A stretch of DNA of 64,000 bases from an uncultured Clostridia bacterium (lineage in GTDB: Bacteria; Bacillota; Clostridia; Oscillospirales; Ruminococcaceae). The notes beneath the pieces were generated by a model. That model did no database searches. It was not told the DNA's origin and saw nothing but the letters and a program-made list of their open reading frames with translations. Location of the stretch: assembly GCA_944386045.1 (NCBI GenBank), contig CALWZO010000025.1, positions 49,716 to 113,715 of the forward strand, read 5' to 3'. The translations under genes were made by a program, and so were the position numbers. Below are positions 36,458-43,970 of this stretch, piece by piece (the stretch's first letter is position 1; the number at the start of each line of letters is the position of its first letter).

Positions 36458-37161
36458 TCAGTTCATATTAACTGTAACCGTAATTACTATTCGGTCACTG
36501 CTACCAAGGTCCAAAGTAAAATATGTTGTTGCACGAATATCGGTTATAATGTCATCTGTTATCTCTATATATTCGGTAAACCCTGTAGCCAAACCCTCTT
36601 CATAATCATCCATAATTGCGGTTGAAAGATTGGTTTTTGTGCTCCTTATATTTTGGCTCATGTTAGCAGCTCCGCTATAAAGTTCAATGCCAGTGCTGAC
36701 AGCCCAAAACTCAATCTTGCTTACAGAAACATTATATGTAGGACAGCTATATTTATAGTATACATTCGAAATATATTTTCCTTCATTTAAAGCCCCCGAA
36801 GAGTTATTATCCGTCATTGTTTTAGCATGAGCAGAAACATATGCTTCAAACGCTCCATAAGTTCCAATTGACCCTTTGTCTTCCCAACCTTCTGTCGCTA
36901 ATGTACCTAATAATTCATATGGTAAATCTATTTTGTATTCAATATTCTCTATACAAGATTCACTAAATGTTCCTTTTGCTTGATAATAAGTGTTTTCGCA
37001 CAAAGAAACATATTCAGATATATCAATTATACGACCGTCAGTAGTCAATATTTCTGCGCTAAAATATCTCCATCACAAAGTCCCAGTGCATATGTAGTCG
37101 TCATTGAAAAAGAAAAACATAAAATAGTAATTAAAGTTATAAACAAGCGTGTATATTTCAT
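36458..37161 (-). pseudogene. Secreted protein gene broken by a one-base deletion
   Basis: An ATG at 37161 with a strong AGAAGGAGGC site begins a signal peptide (MKYTRLFITLITILCFSFSM, then TTTYALG). That frame runs to a TGA after about 37 codons. The body, 196 codons long (36458-37048), continues in another frame. Adding one T to the T4 run at 37061-37064 would restore DIFSAEILTTDGRIID without a break. The mature protein has no recognised domain; it has a Cys pair, several Tyr and ends in a beta-rich segment VITVTVNMN. Either a recent lesion or a sequence error; the codons behind the lesion look well preserved. Confidence 0.7.
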
Positions 37162-37184
37162 TATTTAGCCTCCTTCTGATGGAC

Positions 37185-37708
37185 TTATTGTTGCATAGAA
37201 GCACCGGTAATATAATATACACCATTCCATTTAGATATTTTCAGTTGTAGTTCAACTAGTTCTCCTTTGAATGTGCAGCGCATCACACTTTTGTATATTT
37301 CATTTTGCTGGTTTTCTATGGAAAACACAATACCATTATCTTCAATCAATGATAGTTTCAGATCGCTGTCAGTTTCTGGGTTATATCTGCTGTAATGTTC
37401 GGCAAAATCAGGATCAATCCGCCGTAGCTGACCTACTGTTGTCTGTGACAAAGAAATTTCTATATATTCTTCCAGCCGGTCCTGGGTCCGGGGTGGGATA
37501 TACAGTTTCATATCATCAAAAACAGATTTTATATAATCCGGGTTTTCCAGAATATACATATCAGTAGGGCCTGGTATATGTGATTTGAAAACAAGCTCTT
37601 CCAGAAAAGCTACATATTTAAAATCATCATAAAATCCCACCGCATAAATCCGGCGCCAGACAATACTGCTATAAATATCACTGCGATGATCTGCTTCTTA
37701 TTTTTCAC
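37185..37708 (-). pseudogene. Small anchored-protein gene broken by a one-base deletion
   Basis: GTG at 37708 behind GGAGGTGGAGG starts a signal-anchor (MKNKKQIIAVIFIAVLSGAG). The frame then closes within ~13 codons, while the body (151 codons to 37185) is open in the neighbouring frame. One extra T in the run at 37646-37648 would join them (GFYAVGFYDDFKYVAF). The body has segments IPPRTQDRLEEYIEISLSQT and a C-terminal KISKWNGVYYITGASM that resembles NTF2-like ends. It lies 24 bp upstream of the other frameshifted gene on the same strand, so the two formed an operon. Confidence 0.7.
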
Positions 37709-38410
37709 ACCCTCCACCTCCGGTAAAATATCGGTAATCAAGTGTTAATGTACATTGGCGTATCCTCCTCAATTCTTTATATTTATTATAGCATTTAAAA
37801 CTTTAAAAACAAATGTTTTAAGAGAAAAAAATAAATATTTTTCTTTGTTAATATTGTATAAGTCCATTTTATCAAAACAAAATAAATACTCACTACTCAC
37901 CATGAATTTTAATAAAAAGGCTTTTTATGAGCCCATTTACCCATACAGAAGACTTTATATTGTTTACCGATTTTGAGCATTATTATGAGCAGTGCCGGTT
38001 GAACAAATAACCCACCAACCTATATAAGTTGAAGCAATTCACCAGCGAGTAAAAGTAACACAAGTATTTGTGATATATTTTTTATATTTGATTACAATGT
38101 TTGAAAAAAAATCACCGTCACATTTATCAACAGCTAAGCCACTGCTGGTAATATTTTGTAACTATATCGATATCGCTAAAAAATCTAAAAATGATAAACT
38201 CTATGGTTTATCTGTTGCAGTTTAATGTGGAGCTTTTCAAAAATATTTTATTTTACTGTCAATAAAAAAGCATCACTGAACGGATTGCTTTTTTAATCTT
38301 AAAGCTTTGCTGTTGATTTACATTTTCTGTCGCAGGCCGATAAAAGCAATGATTTCCCTGAGCAAATATAGCAATAAAAGTTATCACATTTACAAATCAA
38401 ATCATTTTTT
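37709..38410. other. 700-bp AT-rich gap
   Basis: Nothing coding that I can support; short frames such as the one at 37928 lack ribosome binding sites. It contains one terminator-like hairpin, AAAAAAGCA/TGCTTTTTT (38264-38272 with 38286-38294). Confidence 0.45.
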
Positions 38411-38417
38411 AATATAA

Positions 38418-38453
38418 AAAATAAACCTTACTGTCTGAAACAGTAAAGTTTAT
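38418..38453 (-). terminator. Terminator of tRNA-Leu
   Basis: AATAAACTTTACTGT/ACAGTAAGGTTTATT stem followed by TTTTTT on the minus strand, directly after the CCA end. Confidence 0.9.
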
Positions 38454-38540
38454 TGGTGCCGCTAACCGGACTTGAACCGGTACGATATCACTACCGAGGG
38501 ATTTTAAGTCCCTTGTGTCTGCCTATTCCACCACAGCGGC
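38454..38540 (-). tRNA. tRNA-Leu (anticodon UAA)
   Basis: On the minus strand an 87-nt class II tRNA: acceptor GCCGCTG pairing with TAGCGGC, anticodon stem-loop AGGGACTTAAAATCCCT with TAA, a variable arm, T-arm CCGGTTCAAGTCCGG and an encoded CCA end (38456-38454). Confidence 0.96.
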
Positions 38541-38623
38541 ATTATAAATATAGCAACATATATTTTACCTTATAGATGCCTAAATGTCAATAAAAAACTG
38601 TCTTTGCAATCTGCATGTAAAAA

Positions 38624-38648
38624 AGAAAAGCCTTGAATACAAGGCTTA
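38624..38648 (-). terminator. Terminator of the TRIC-family gene
   Basis: Perfect 8-bp stem AAGCCTTG/CAAGGCTT with AATA loop and TTTTCTTTTTT on the minus strand. Confidence 0.9.
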
Positions 38649-39269
38649 CTTTTTTACATAAGGCAGATTTTTGTCGTATTTCAGTGACCACATTCTTATG
38701 CCGAATATCAGCAGCATCGCGATGGTGGAACCTACAACATCGTCCATATAACCCCAGGACATATAATATACTATGCTGCCGGCAAGAGATGCTGTGGCAT
38801 AGATTTCTTTTGCCAGTACCACCGGGGTGCGGTTTACCATTACATCACGCAGCAAGCCGCCGCCTACAGCGGACAGTACACCTACAAAGCATACCAAAAA
38901 CATATTGTCTGCAAAACCTACATTCACCGCTGTCTGCATACCCACTATTGTGAATATGGCCAGGCCCACAGCATCCAGGGTGTTTATAATAAACAATATA
39001 TCATCTTTGTATTTTGACTTTACCAGCGGCTTATAAATAGCCATAGTGACAAACGCAAAGACCACCGCCATTGCCACATAAACCGGATTGCGGAACATCA
39101 TCGGAGGTGTGTTGCCCAGGATTATATCACGGGTCATACCTCCGCCGCAAGCTGTGGTGACAGCCATCAGTGTAATGCCCAGCCAATCCAGGTCATAGTC
39201 TATGGCCACAAATGCCCCGGCAAAAGCAAAGGTTACAGTACCTATAACTTCCAATATAAATGTCAAATA
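38646..39269 (-). CDS. TRIC-family (UPF0126/YadS) membrane protein
   Basis: About 207 residues with seven predicted helices in two repeats, each carrying the family mark GGGxxRD: ACGGGMTRDIILGNTPP and VGGGLLRDVMVNRTP. Prokaryotic TRIC proteins form trimeric potassium/glycine-permeable channels in the cytoplasmic membrane. The start is uncertain: TTG at 39269 has GAGGTCG five bases ahead and gives the usual short N-terminus; ATG at 39281 and TTG at 39287 are in frame but have no good site. Monocistronic. Confidence 0.9.
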   Translation of the reverse strand, partial: YLTFILEVIGTVTFAFAGAFVAIDYDLDWLGITLMAVTTACGGGMTRDIILGNTPPMMFRNPVYVAMAVVFAFVTMAIYKPLVKSKYKDDILFIINTLDAVGLAIFTIVGMQTAVNVGFADNMFLVCFVGVLSAVGGGLLRDVMVNRTPVVLAKEIYATASLAGSIVYYMSWGYMDDVVGSTIAMLLIFGIRMWSLKYDKNLPYVKK

Positions 39270-39463
39270 GAACGACCTCATTTCCAAATATACAAAATTC
39301 AGTTTTTACCAAAAATAATACTATCATTTAAAAGGTTATTCGTCAATAACCTTACAAAAAACATTATAAATCTTTGTGCAACTTTTTTATAAGCTATCGG
39401 TTTATTTTGACTTTTCATTATGTTATTATATTTTTAAATAATCCTTAATTTCGGAGGTAAAAA

Positions 39464-40399
39464 ATGATTAAAACGCCAATCATTATGGATGTGGATACCG
39501 GCATTGATGATGCGATAGCATTGACAGTTGCCTTGCAGGCACAGTCCCTGGACATAAAAGGCATAACAGTGGTTGCCGGCAACCAGACCATAGAAAAGAC
39601 GCTGAAAAACACGCTGGAAGTGGTGGAATATCTGGGCAGGACAGACATTCCGGTGGCAAAAGGCGCAGCAAAGCCGCTGGTTGCGCCGCAGATAATCGCG
39701 GAAGAAACCCACGGAGAGTCCGGCCTGGGAAATGCAAAACTGCCGGCAGCCTCCATACAGCCGGTTGAAGAAGACGCAGTTGCATTTATGCGCAGGGTCC
39801 TGGAAGAAAGCAGTGAAAAAATCACCCTTGTGCCCACCGGTCCTCTCACCAACATCGCCCTGTTGCTGATGGCCTATCCCCATGTAAAGGAAAAGATAGA
39901 AAAAATAGTTGTTATGGGCGGCGGTGCCTTTGAAGGAAACGCCAGCGCCACATCTGAGTTCAATATACTGGTTGACCCCCATGCTGCCAGCGTGGTTTTT
40001 GCCAGCGGACTGCCGATAGTAATGTGCGGACTGGATGTGACCATGAAAGCCTATACAACCAAAGAAGATATTCAGGCTGTCAGAGATACCGGTACAAAAG
40101 CCGGGGAATTTTGCGCCGATGCTTTCCGGCATTACTATGACATGTACACAAAATACACCCGCCTGCCGGGCTGCGCCGTCCACGACGCCGTTACCATAGC
40201 CTATCTGCTGCACCCGGAAATGATAACCGTAAAACCCGCAACGGTGCGAGTTGACATTGACGGTGTACATTCCTATGCCTGCACCGCCAGTGATTTCCGC
40301 CCATGGAGAGATAAGAGCAAGGACAATGCCCTGGTGTGCATGGATATAGACAGACAGGCTTTTGTAAAGCTGATCATAGATGCGTGCAAAAATTACTAA
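39464..40399 (+). CDS. Nucleoside hydrolase, inosine/uridine-preferring family (1 of 2)
   Basis: 311 residues. The calcium-binding N-terminal motif DVDTGIDDA, the second-site segments GPLTNIALLL and EFNILVDPHAA, VMCGLDVT and a late catalytic-type His in AVHDAVTIAY place it in the nucleoside hydrolase superfamily, which cleaves the N-glycosidic bond of ribonucleosides to base plus ribose in the cytoplasm. Promoter TTGACT ... TATTTT at ~39400-39430; the ATG follows CGGAGG. The second copy starts 13 bp downstream, and a nucleobase permease follows, making this a nucleoside/base salvage group. Confidence 0.93.
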   Translation: MIKTPIIMDVDTGIDDAIALTVALQAQSLDIKGITVVAGNQTIEKTLKNTLEVVEYLGRTDIPVAKGAAKPLVAPQIIAEETHGESGLGNAKLPAASIQPVEEDAVAFMRRVLEESSEKITLVPTGPLTNIALLLMAYPHVKEKIEKIVVMGGGAFEGNASATSEFNILVDPHAASVVFASGLPIVMCGLDVTMKAYTTKEDIQAVRDTGTKAGEFCADAFRHYYDMYTKYTRLPGCAVHDAVTIAYLLHPEMITVKPATVRVDIDGVHSYACTASDFRPWRDKSKDNALVCMDIDRQAFVKLIIDACKNY

Positions 40400-40412
40400 T
40401 CAGGAGGCAAAA

Positions 40413-41345
40413 ATGATTAAAAGACCTATTATCATAGATACTGACCCGGGCGTTGACGACACCATTGCCATAATGCTGGCAAAGGCAAACCCAGTACTGG
40501 ACATAAAGGCAATAACACCTGTTATGGGTAATGTAGGATATGGAGACACCAGCCAAAACGCCATCAGGCTGGCAGATTATCTTGATATTGACTGCCGTGT
40601 TGCAAAAGGCGCTTTCCAGCCTTTGTTTATCGAAAGCAAAACCGCCGGCGATATTCATGGCGAAGGCGGTCTGGCCGGCTATACACTTTCCAAATCAGAA
40701 AGACAGTTTGACGATTACGCCTGGGATGTCATAAAACAGGAAGCAGAAAAAGCCGGCGGTGAACTGGAAATTGTTACCCTCGGCCCCCTGACCAACATAG
40801 CAATCACCCTTTTAAGGTATCCGGAGATAAAACCGCTGATAAAAAGAATTGTATGTATGGCCGGCGCAGGATATATGGGAAATATGAACGCCTATGCAGA
40901 GTTCAATGTATGGGTTGACCCGGATGCCTGCGATGTGGTGTTCAATTCCAGAATACCCGTTGTAATGTGCGGACTGGACGGAAACGACTTCTGCGGACTT
41001 ACAATTGACGAACTGAAAGAGTACATGGGCAAAGAAACCAAAATCAGCCCTCTGCTGGATCATATATTCTCCTTCTTTATCAAAAGAAGAATTGCCGGCG
41101 GACCGGAAGACGACATACAGGTTATCAATGACGCCATAACCATGGCATATCTTATAGACGAAAAAATCGGCAAGACCGAAAAATACCGCGTGGATGTGGA
41201 AACCAAAGGCACCCTTTGCCCCGGCTGGACAATTGTGGACAGATTTGGCAAAAGCGGCAAGGAACCCAATGTGGATGTGCTGGTGTGGAGCGACAAAGCT
41301 ATGTTCAAAGACATGCTTTTCAAAATGCTGGATTATTTTAAATAA
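40413..41345 (+). CDS. Nucleoside hydrolase, inosine/uridine-preferring family (2 of 2)
   Basis: 310 residues, paralogue of the gene before it, with DTDPGVDDT, then GPLTNIAITLL, EFNVWVDPDAC, VMCGLDGNDFCG and INDAITMAYLID. Here the residue aligned to the usual catalytic His of the C-terminal part (AVHDAV in copy 1) is Asn (VINDAI), as in some pyrimidine or purine subgroups, suggesting different base preference or activity (inference). The ATG at 40413 follows CAGGAGG; an in-frame ATG 11 codons upstream overlaps the previous gene. Ends with a strong terminator. Confidence 0.92.
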   Translation: MIKRPIIIDTDPGVDDTIAIMLAKANPVLDIKAITPVMGNVGYGDTSQNAIRLADYLDIDCRVAKGAFQPLFIESKTAGDIHGEGGLAGYTLSKSERQFDDYAWDVIKQEAEKAGGELEIVTLGPLTNIAITLLRYPEIKPLIKRIVCMAGAGYMGNMNAYAEFNVWVDPDACDVVFNSRIPVVMCGLDGNDFCGLTIDELKEYMGKETKISPLLDHIFSFFIKRRIAGGPEDDIQVINDAITMAYLIDEKIGKTEKYRVDVETKGTLCPGWTIVDRFGKSGKEPNVDVLVWSDKAMFKDMLFKMLDYFK

Positions 41346-41353
41346 TTTTAATA

Positions 41354-41396
41354 AAACAAAGTATTTATCCTTTTATTGGATAAATACTTTGTTTTT
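41354..41396 (+). terminator. Terminator of the nucleoside hydrolase operon
   Basis: AACAAAGTATTTATCC (41355-41370) pairs with GGATAAATACTTTGTT (41378-41393), then T run. Confidence 0.95.
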
Positions 41397-41512
41397 ATTT
41401 ACAGTTTTTGCTTTAGACTTTTTTGAATTTGTATCGGTAGCACAATATTTTACCGGTTTCAAGGTGCAAAAATAGTAAAAACACAGAAATTGTATTTTTG
41501 TATCAAAAACTG

Positions 41513-41541
41513 TTGAAAGCCTTCCGGGTTTCTGCTAAACT
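41513..41541 (+). promoter_or_regulatory. Promoter of the nucleobase permease gene
   Basis: TTGAAA (41513-41518), 17-bp spacer, TAAACT (41536-41541). A small hairpin GGTGC/GCACC (~41559-41582) lies just ahead of the GGAAGGAG site. The leader is only ~55 nt, with no purine-riboswitch pattern. Confidence 0.5.
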
Positions 41542-41600
41542 TATGTAGGTTTAAGTACGGGTGCCTTTTTGTAAAGTGCACCGGAAGGAGAAAATTATTT

Positions 41601-42887
41601 ATGGAAAAACAAAGAATTTTACCGCGGATGACCGGAAGAAACATTCTGTTGGGATTTCAGCATGTTTTCGCCATGTTTGGCGCAACTGTTCTTGTTCCCC
41701 TGACCACCGGTCTCAATGTATCAACTACACTTTTAGCCGCAGGACTTGGCACCTTGTTATTTCACTTTTTAACAAAGGGCAAAGTACCTGCTTTTTTAGG
41801 GTCTTCATTCGCTTTTCTGGGCGGATATGCACTGGTAGCGCCCAAGCTTCTTGACCCTGCCACCGGTGAATACACCCTGGCCAACACCGAAATGCTGCCC
41901 TATGCCTGCGGCGGTGTTGTATTTGCCGGATTTATGTATGTCATTCTGGCATTTTTTGTAAAATCTTTTGGTATCAGAAGAGTTATGAGATTTTTCCCTC
42001 CTATAGTAACCGGCCCGATCATCATATCAATCGGCCTGATACTGGCTCCCAGCGCCATAAGCAGTGCCGCCACCAACTGGCCGCTGGCAATTTTGGCTTT
42101 TGCAATAATAGTTATATGCAACATCTGGGGCAAAGGCATGATAAAAATAATACCCATACTTCTCAGTGTGGTTATATCATATATTGTTGCTGTCATCACA
42201 AATCAGGTGGATTTTTCAGCCGTTATGCGGGCCGACCTCATAGGCTCTCCCCTTATTCCCTCATCTTTCGCAAAATTTGACATCAGCGCAATAATAACAA
42301 TAACGCCCATCGCCCTGGCTTCAATGATGGAGCATATCGGCGACATTGCCGCCATCGGAGCCACCACAGGAAACAACTATATCGAAGACCCCGGTCTGCA
42401 CCGCACTCTGCTGGGCGATGGTCTGGCCACATCCCTGGCCGGTTTTATCGGCGGTCCTGCCAACACAACTTACGGTGAAAACACCGGCGTACTGGCTCTG
42501 ACAAAAGTTTATGACCCGGCGGTTGTAAGACTGGCTGCCGTTGTAGCTGTTGTTTTGTCAGTAATTCCCAAATTTGACGCCCTTGTAAACACAATCCCCT
42601 CTGCAATCATCGGCGGTGTATCATTCATACTGTATGGTATGATAAGCGCTGTGGGCGTAATGAATGTGGTTGAAAATAAAATAGACTTTTCCAACAGCAG
42701 AAACCTGATTATAGCTGCGGTTATACTGGTAAGCGCCCTGGGCTTCAACAATGTGGGCGGTATTACATTCAGCGTACTGGGCACATCTGTTACCCTGTCC
42801 GGTCTGGCAATAGCCGCCATACGGGGCATCTCACTCAACGCAATACTGCCGGGCAATGACTACACCTTTGGCCGGACCAAAGAATAA
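41601..42887 (+). CDS. Uracil/xanthine permease (NCS2 family)
   Basis: 428 residues with 12-14 membrane helices. Family landmarks: QHVFAMFGATVLVP (first helix), the broad GRRxxxRxxPPIVxGP-like segment RRVMRFFPPIVTGPIIISIG, the substrate-site helix with SMMEHIGDIAAIG, and TTYGENTGVLALTKVYDP, which is characteristic of the uracil (UraA/PyrP) branch. It imports a nucleobase with protons. It follows the two nucleoside hydrolases but behind its own terminator-promoter. The ATG at 41601 follows GGAAGGAG at somewhat long spacing. Confidence 0.93.
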   Translation: MEKQRILPRMTGRNILLGFQHVFAMFGATVLVPLTTGLNVSTTLLAAGLGTLLFHFLTKGKVPAFLGSSFAFLGGYALVAPKLLDPATGEYTLANTEMLPYACGGVVFAGFMYVILAFFVKSFGIRRVMRFFPPIVTGPIIISIGLILAPSAISSAATNWPLAILAFAIIVICNIWGKGMIKIIPILLSVVISYIVAVITNQVDFSAVMRADLIGSPLIPSSFAKFDISAIITITPIALASMMEHIGDIAAIGATTGNNYIEDPGLHRTLLGDGLATSLAGFIGGPANTTYGENTGVLALTKVYDPAVVRLAAVVAVVLSVIPKFDALVNTIPSAIIGGVSFILYGMISAVGVMNVVENKIDFSNSRNLIIAAVILVSALGFNNVGGITFSVLGTSVTLSGLAIAAIRGISLNAILPGNDYTFGRTKE

Positions 42888-42908
42888 TGACAGATAATGT
42901 CGCCGCTC

Positions 42909-42972
42909 TTGACAATCCATTATAAATAAAGTAATATATTCAGAGGTAGGCTTTCCTGCCTCTGATTTTTTT
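42909..42972 (+). promoter_or_regulatory. smpB promoter and 5' hairpin
   Basis: TTGACA (42909-42914), 17-bp spacer, TAATAT (42932-42937). A 10-bp hairpin CAGAGGTAGG/CCTGCCTCTG (42941-42964) followed by ATTTTTTT lies between this promoter and the smpB ribosome binding site. It can end transcripts coming from the permease gene and also forms the extreme 5' end of the smpB mRNA. Confidence 0.65.
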
Positions 42973-42987
42973 GAAAGGCGGTGGAAT

Positions 42988-43440
42988 ATGGGACAGACGA
43001 TTACACAGAACCGTGCTGCAAGGCACGAATATTTTGTTCTGGAAAGCTATGAGGCCGGTATCGAGCTTTACGGCACAGAGATAAAATCTATACGCAACGG
43101 CGCTGTGAACCTGAAAGAATCCTGGGCTGATATACAGGACGGACAGGTTTTTGTATACGGAATGCACATAAGCCCGTATGAAAAAGGCAACATATTCAAC
43201 AAGGATCCCTTCCGCGCCCGCAGGCTTTTACTGCACAAAAAAGAGATAAACAAACTGGCCGGCAAAATAAAACAGGACGGTCTGACACTGGTCCCCCTTT
43301 CCCTTTACTTCAAAAATCAGTATGTAAAGGTTGAGCTGGGCCTGTGCAAAGGTAAAAAGCTGTATGACAAGCGCGAAGCAGCTGCCAAAAAGGACGCAAA
43401 GCGCACCATCGACCGCGCGTTGAAGGAAAGAAACCGCTGA
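42988..43440 (+). CDS. smpB: SsrA-binding protein SmpB
   Basis: 150 residues: [18 protein letters not shown] and [13 protein letters not shown] open the OB-like fold; [15 protein letters not shown] and LLLHKKEI follow; the C-terminal basic tail ([21 protein letters not shown]) is complete. SmpB brings tmRNA to stalled ribosomes. The ATG follows AGGCGGTGG. Its RNA partner, ssrA, begins 33 bp downstream, so both parts of the trans-translation system sit together, a common clostridial arrangement. Confidence 0.97.
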   Translation: MGQTITQNRAARHEYFVLESYEAGIELYGTEIKSIRNGAVNLKESWADIQDGQVFVYGMHISPYEKGNIFNKDPFRARRLLLHKKEINKLAGKIKQDGLTLVPLSLYFKNQYVKVELGLCKGKKLYDKREAAAKKDAKRTIDRALKERNR

Positions 43441-43473
43441 TTTTGTTTACAAGGCCTTGGCCTGTAAATATAT

Positions 43474-43820
43474 GGGGGCGTATTGGATTTCGACGGGGAG
43501 TTTGAAGGGAGAGCAGCGAGCAGTGGTGAGGCACCACTTTAAAAGCTTCACAAAAATAAACGCTAATCATAACGAATTAGTAGCTGCTTAATTAAAGCGG
43601 CCGTCCAGCCCGGTTTTCTATCGGCCGGGGTCTGGGCGTCATGTAGATAGAGCCCGTGAACAAAGCAAAGCTTTGAGCTTTGTCACGCATTTATGAAGCT
43701 ACTGATGAAGCGGCCTGTTTGCCGGCCTGCTTCAAAGGGAATGTTATAGACAAACTATGCTCGTAGATACTGTCACGGATTACTTTTCGGACACGGGTTC
43801 AACTCCCGTCGCCTCCACCA
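43474..43820 (+). ncRNA. ssrA: tmRNA
   Basis: One-piece tmRNA. The 5' end GGGGGCGTATTGGATTTCGA pairs with CGCCTCC before ACCA at 43820; the T-arm GGGTTCAACTCCC is present. The tag reading frame ends ...NANHNELVAA followed by TAA at 43589-43591. The upstream part reads KSFTKI; I cannot fix the resume codon by eye. Pseudoknot-type inverted repeats fill the rest. The ALAA-type end is changed to LVAA. Confidence 0.96.
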
Positions 43821-43821
43821 C

Positions 43822-43858
43822 AAAACTCTGTGCTTTAAAAAGCACAGAGTTTTTATTT
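43822..43858 (+). terminator. Terminator of ssrA
   Basis: AAACTCTGTGCTTT pairs with AAAGCACAGAGTTT, then TTTATTTT. Confidence 0.95.
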
Positions 43859-43875
43859 TATTATTTATAAAAATA

Positions 43876-43909
43876 AAAAAGCAGATATGAAATCATACCT
43901 GCTTTTATC
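43876..43909 (-). terminator. Terminator of the PBP gene
   Basis: AAAAGCAGGTATGA/TCATATCTGCTTTTTT on the minus strand with one mismatch. It starts exactly where the extended PBP reading frame would end (TAA at 43907-43905). Confidence 0.85.
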
Positions 43910-43970
43910 CTAATATTTTGTCGAAGTAATCGCCTATTTTATCCAGCCATTGCTGTATGCCGTCTTTCAG

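Noticed and set aside
36458..37048. Intact 196-codon cytoplasmic gene starting at 37048
   Set aside because: That start has no ribosome binding site, whereas a signal peptide with a strong site lies just upstream in another frame; a frameshifted gene explains both.
41541..41600. Purine or xanthine riboswitch ahead of the nucleobase permease
   Set aside because: The leader after the predicted promoter is only about 55 nt and shows one small hairpin; the purine aptamer pattern is absent.
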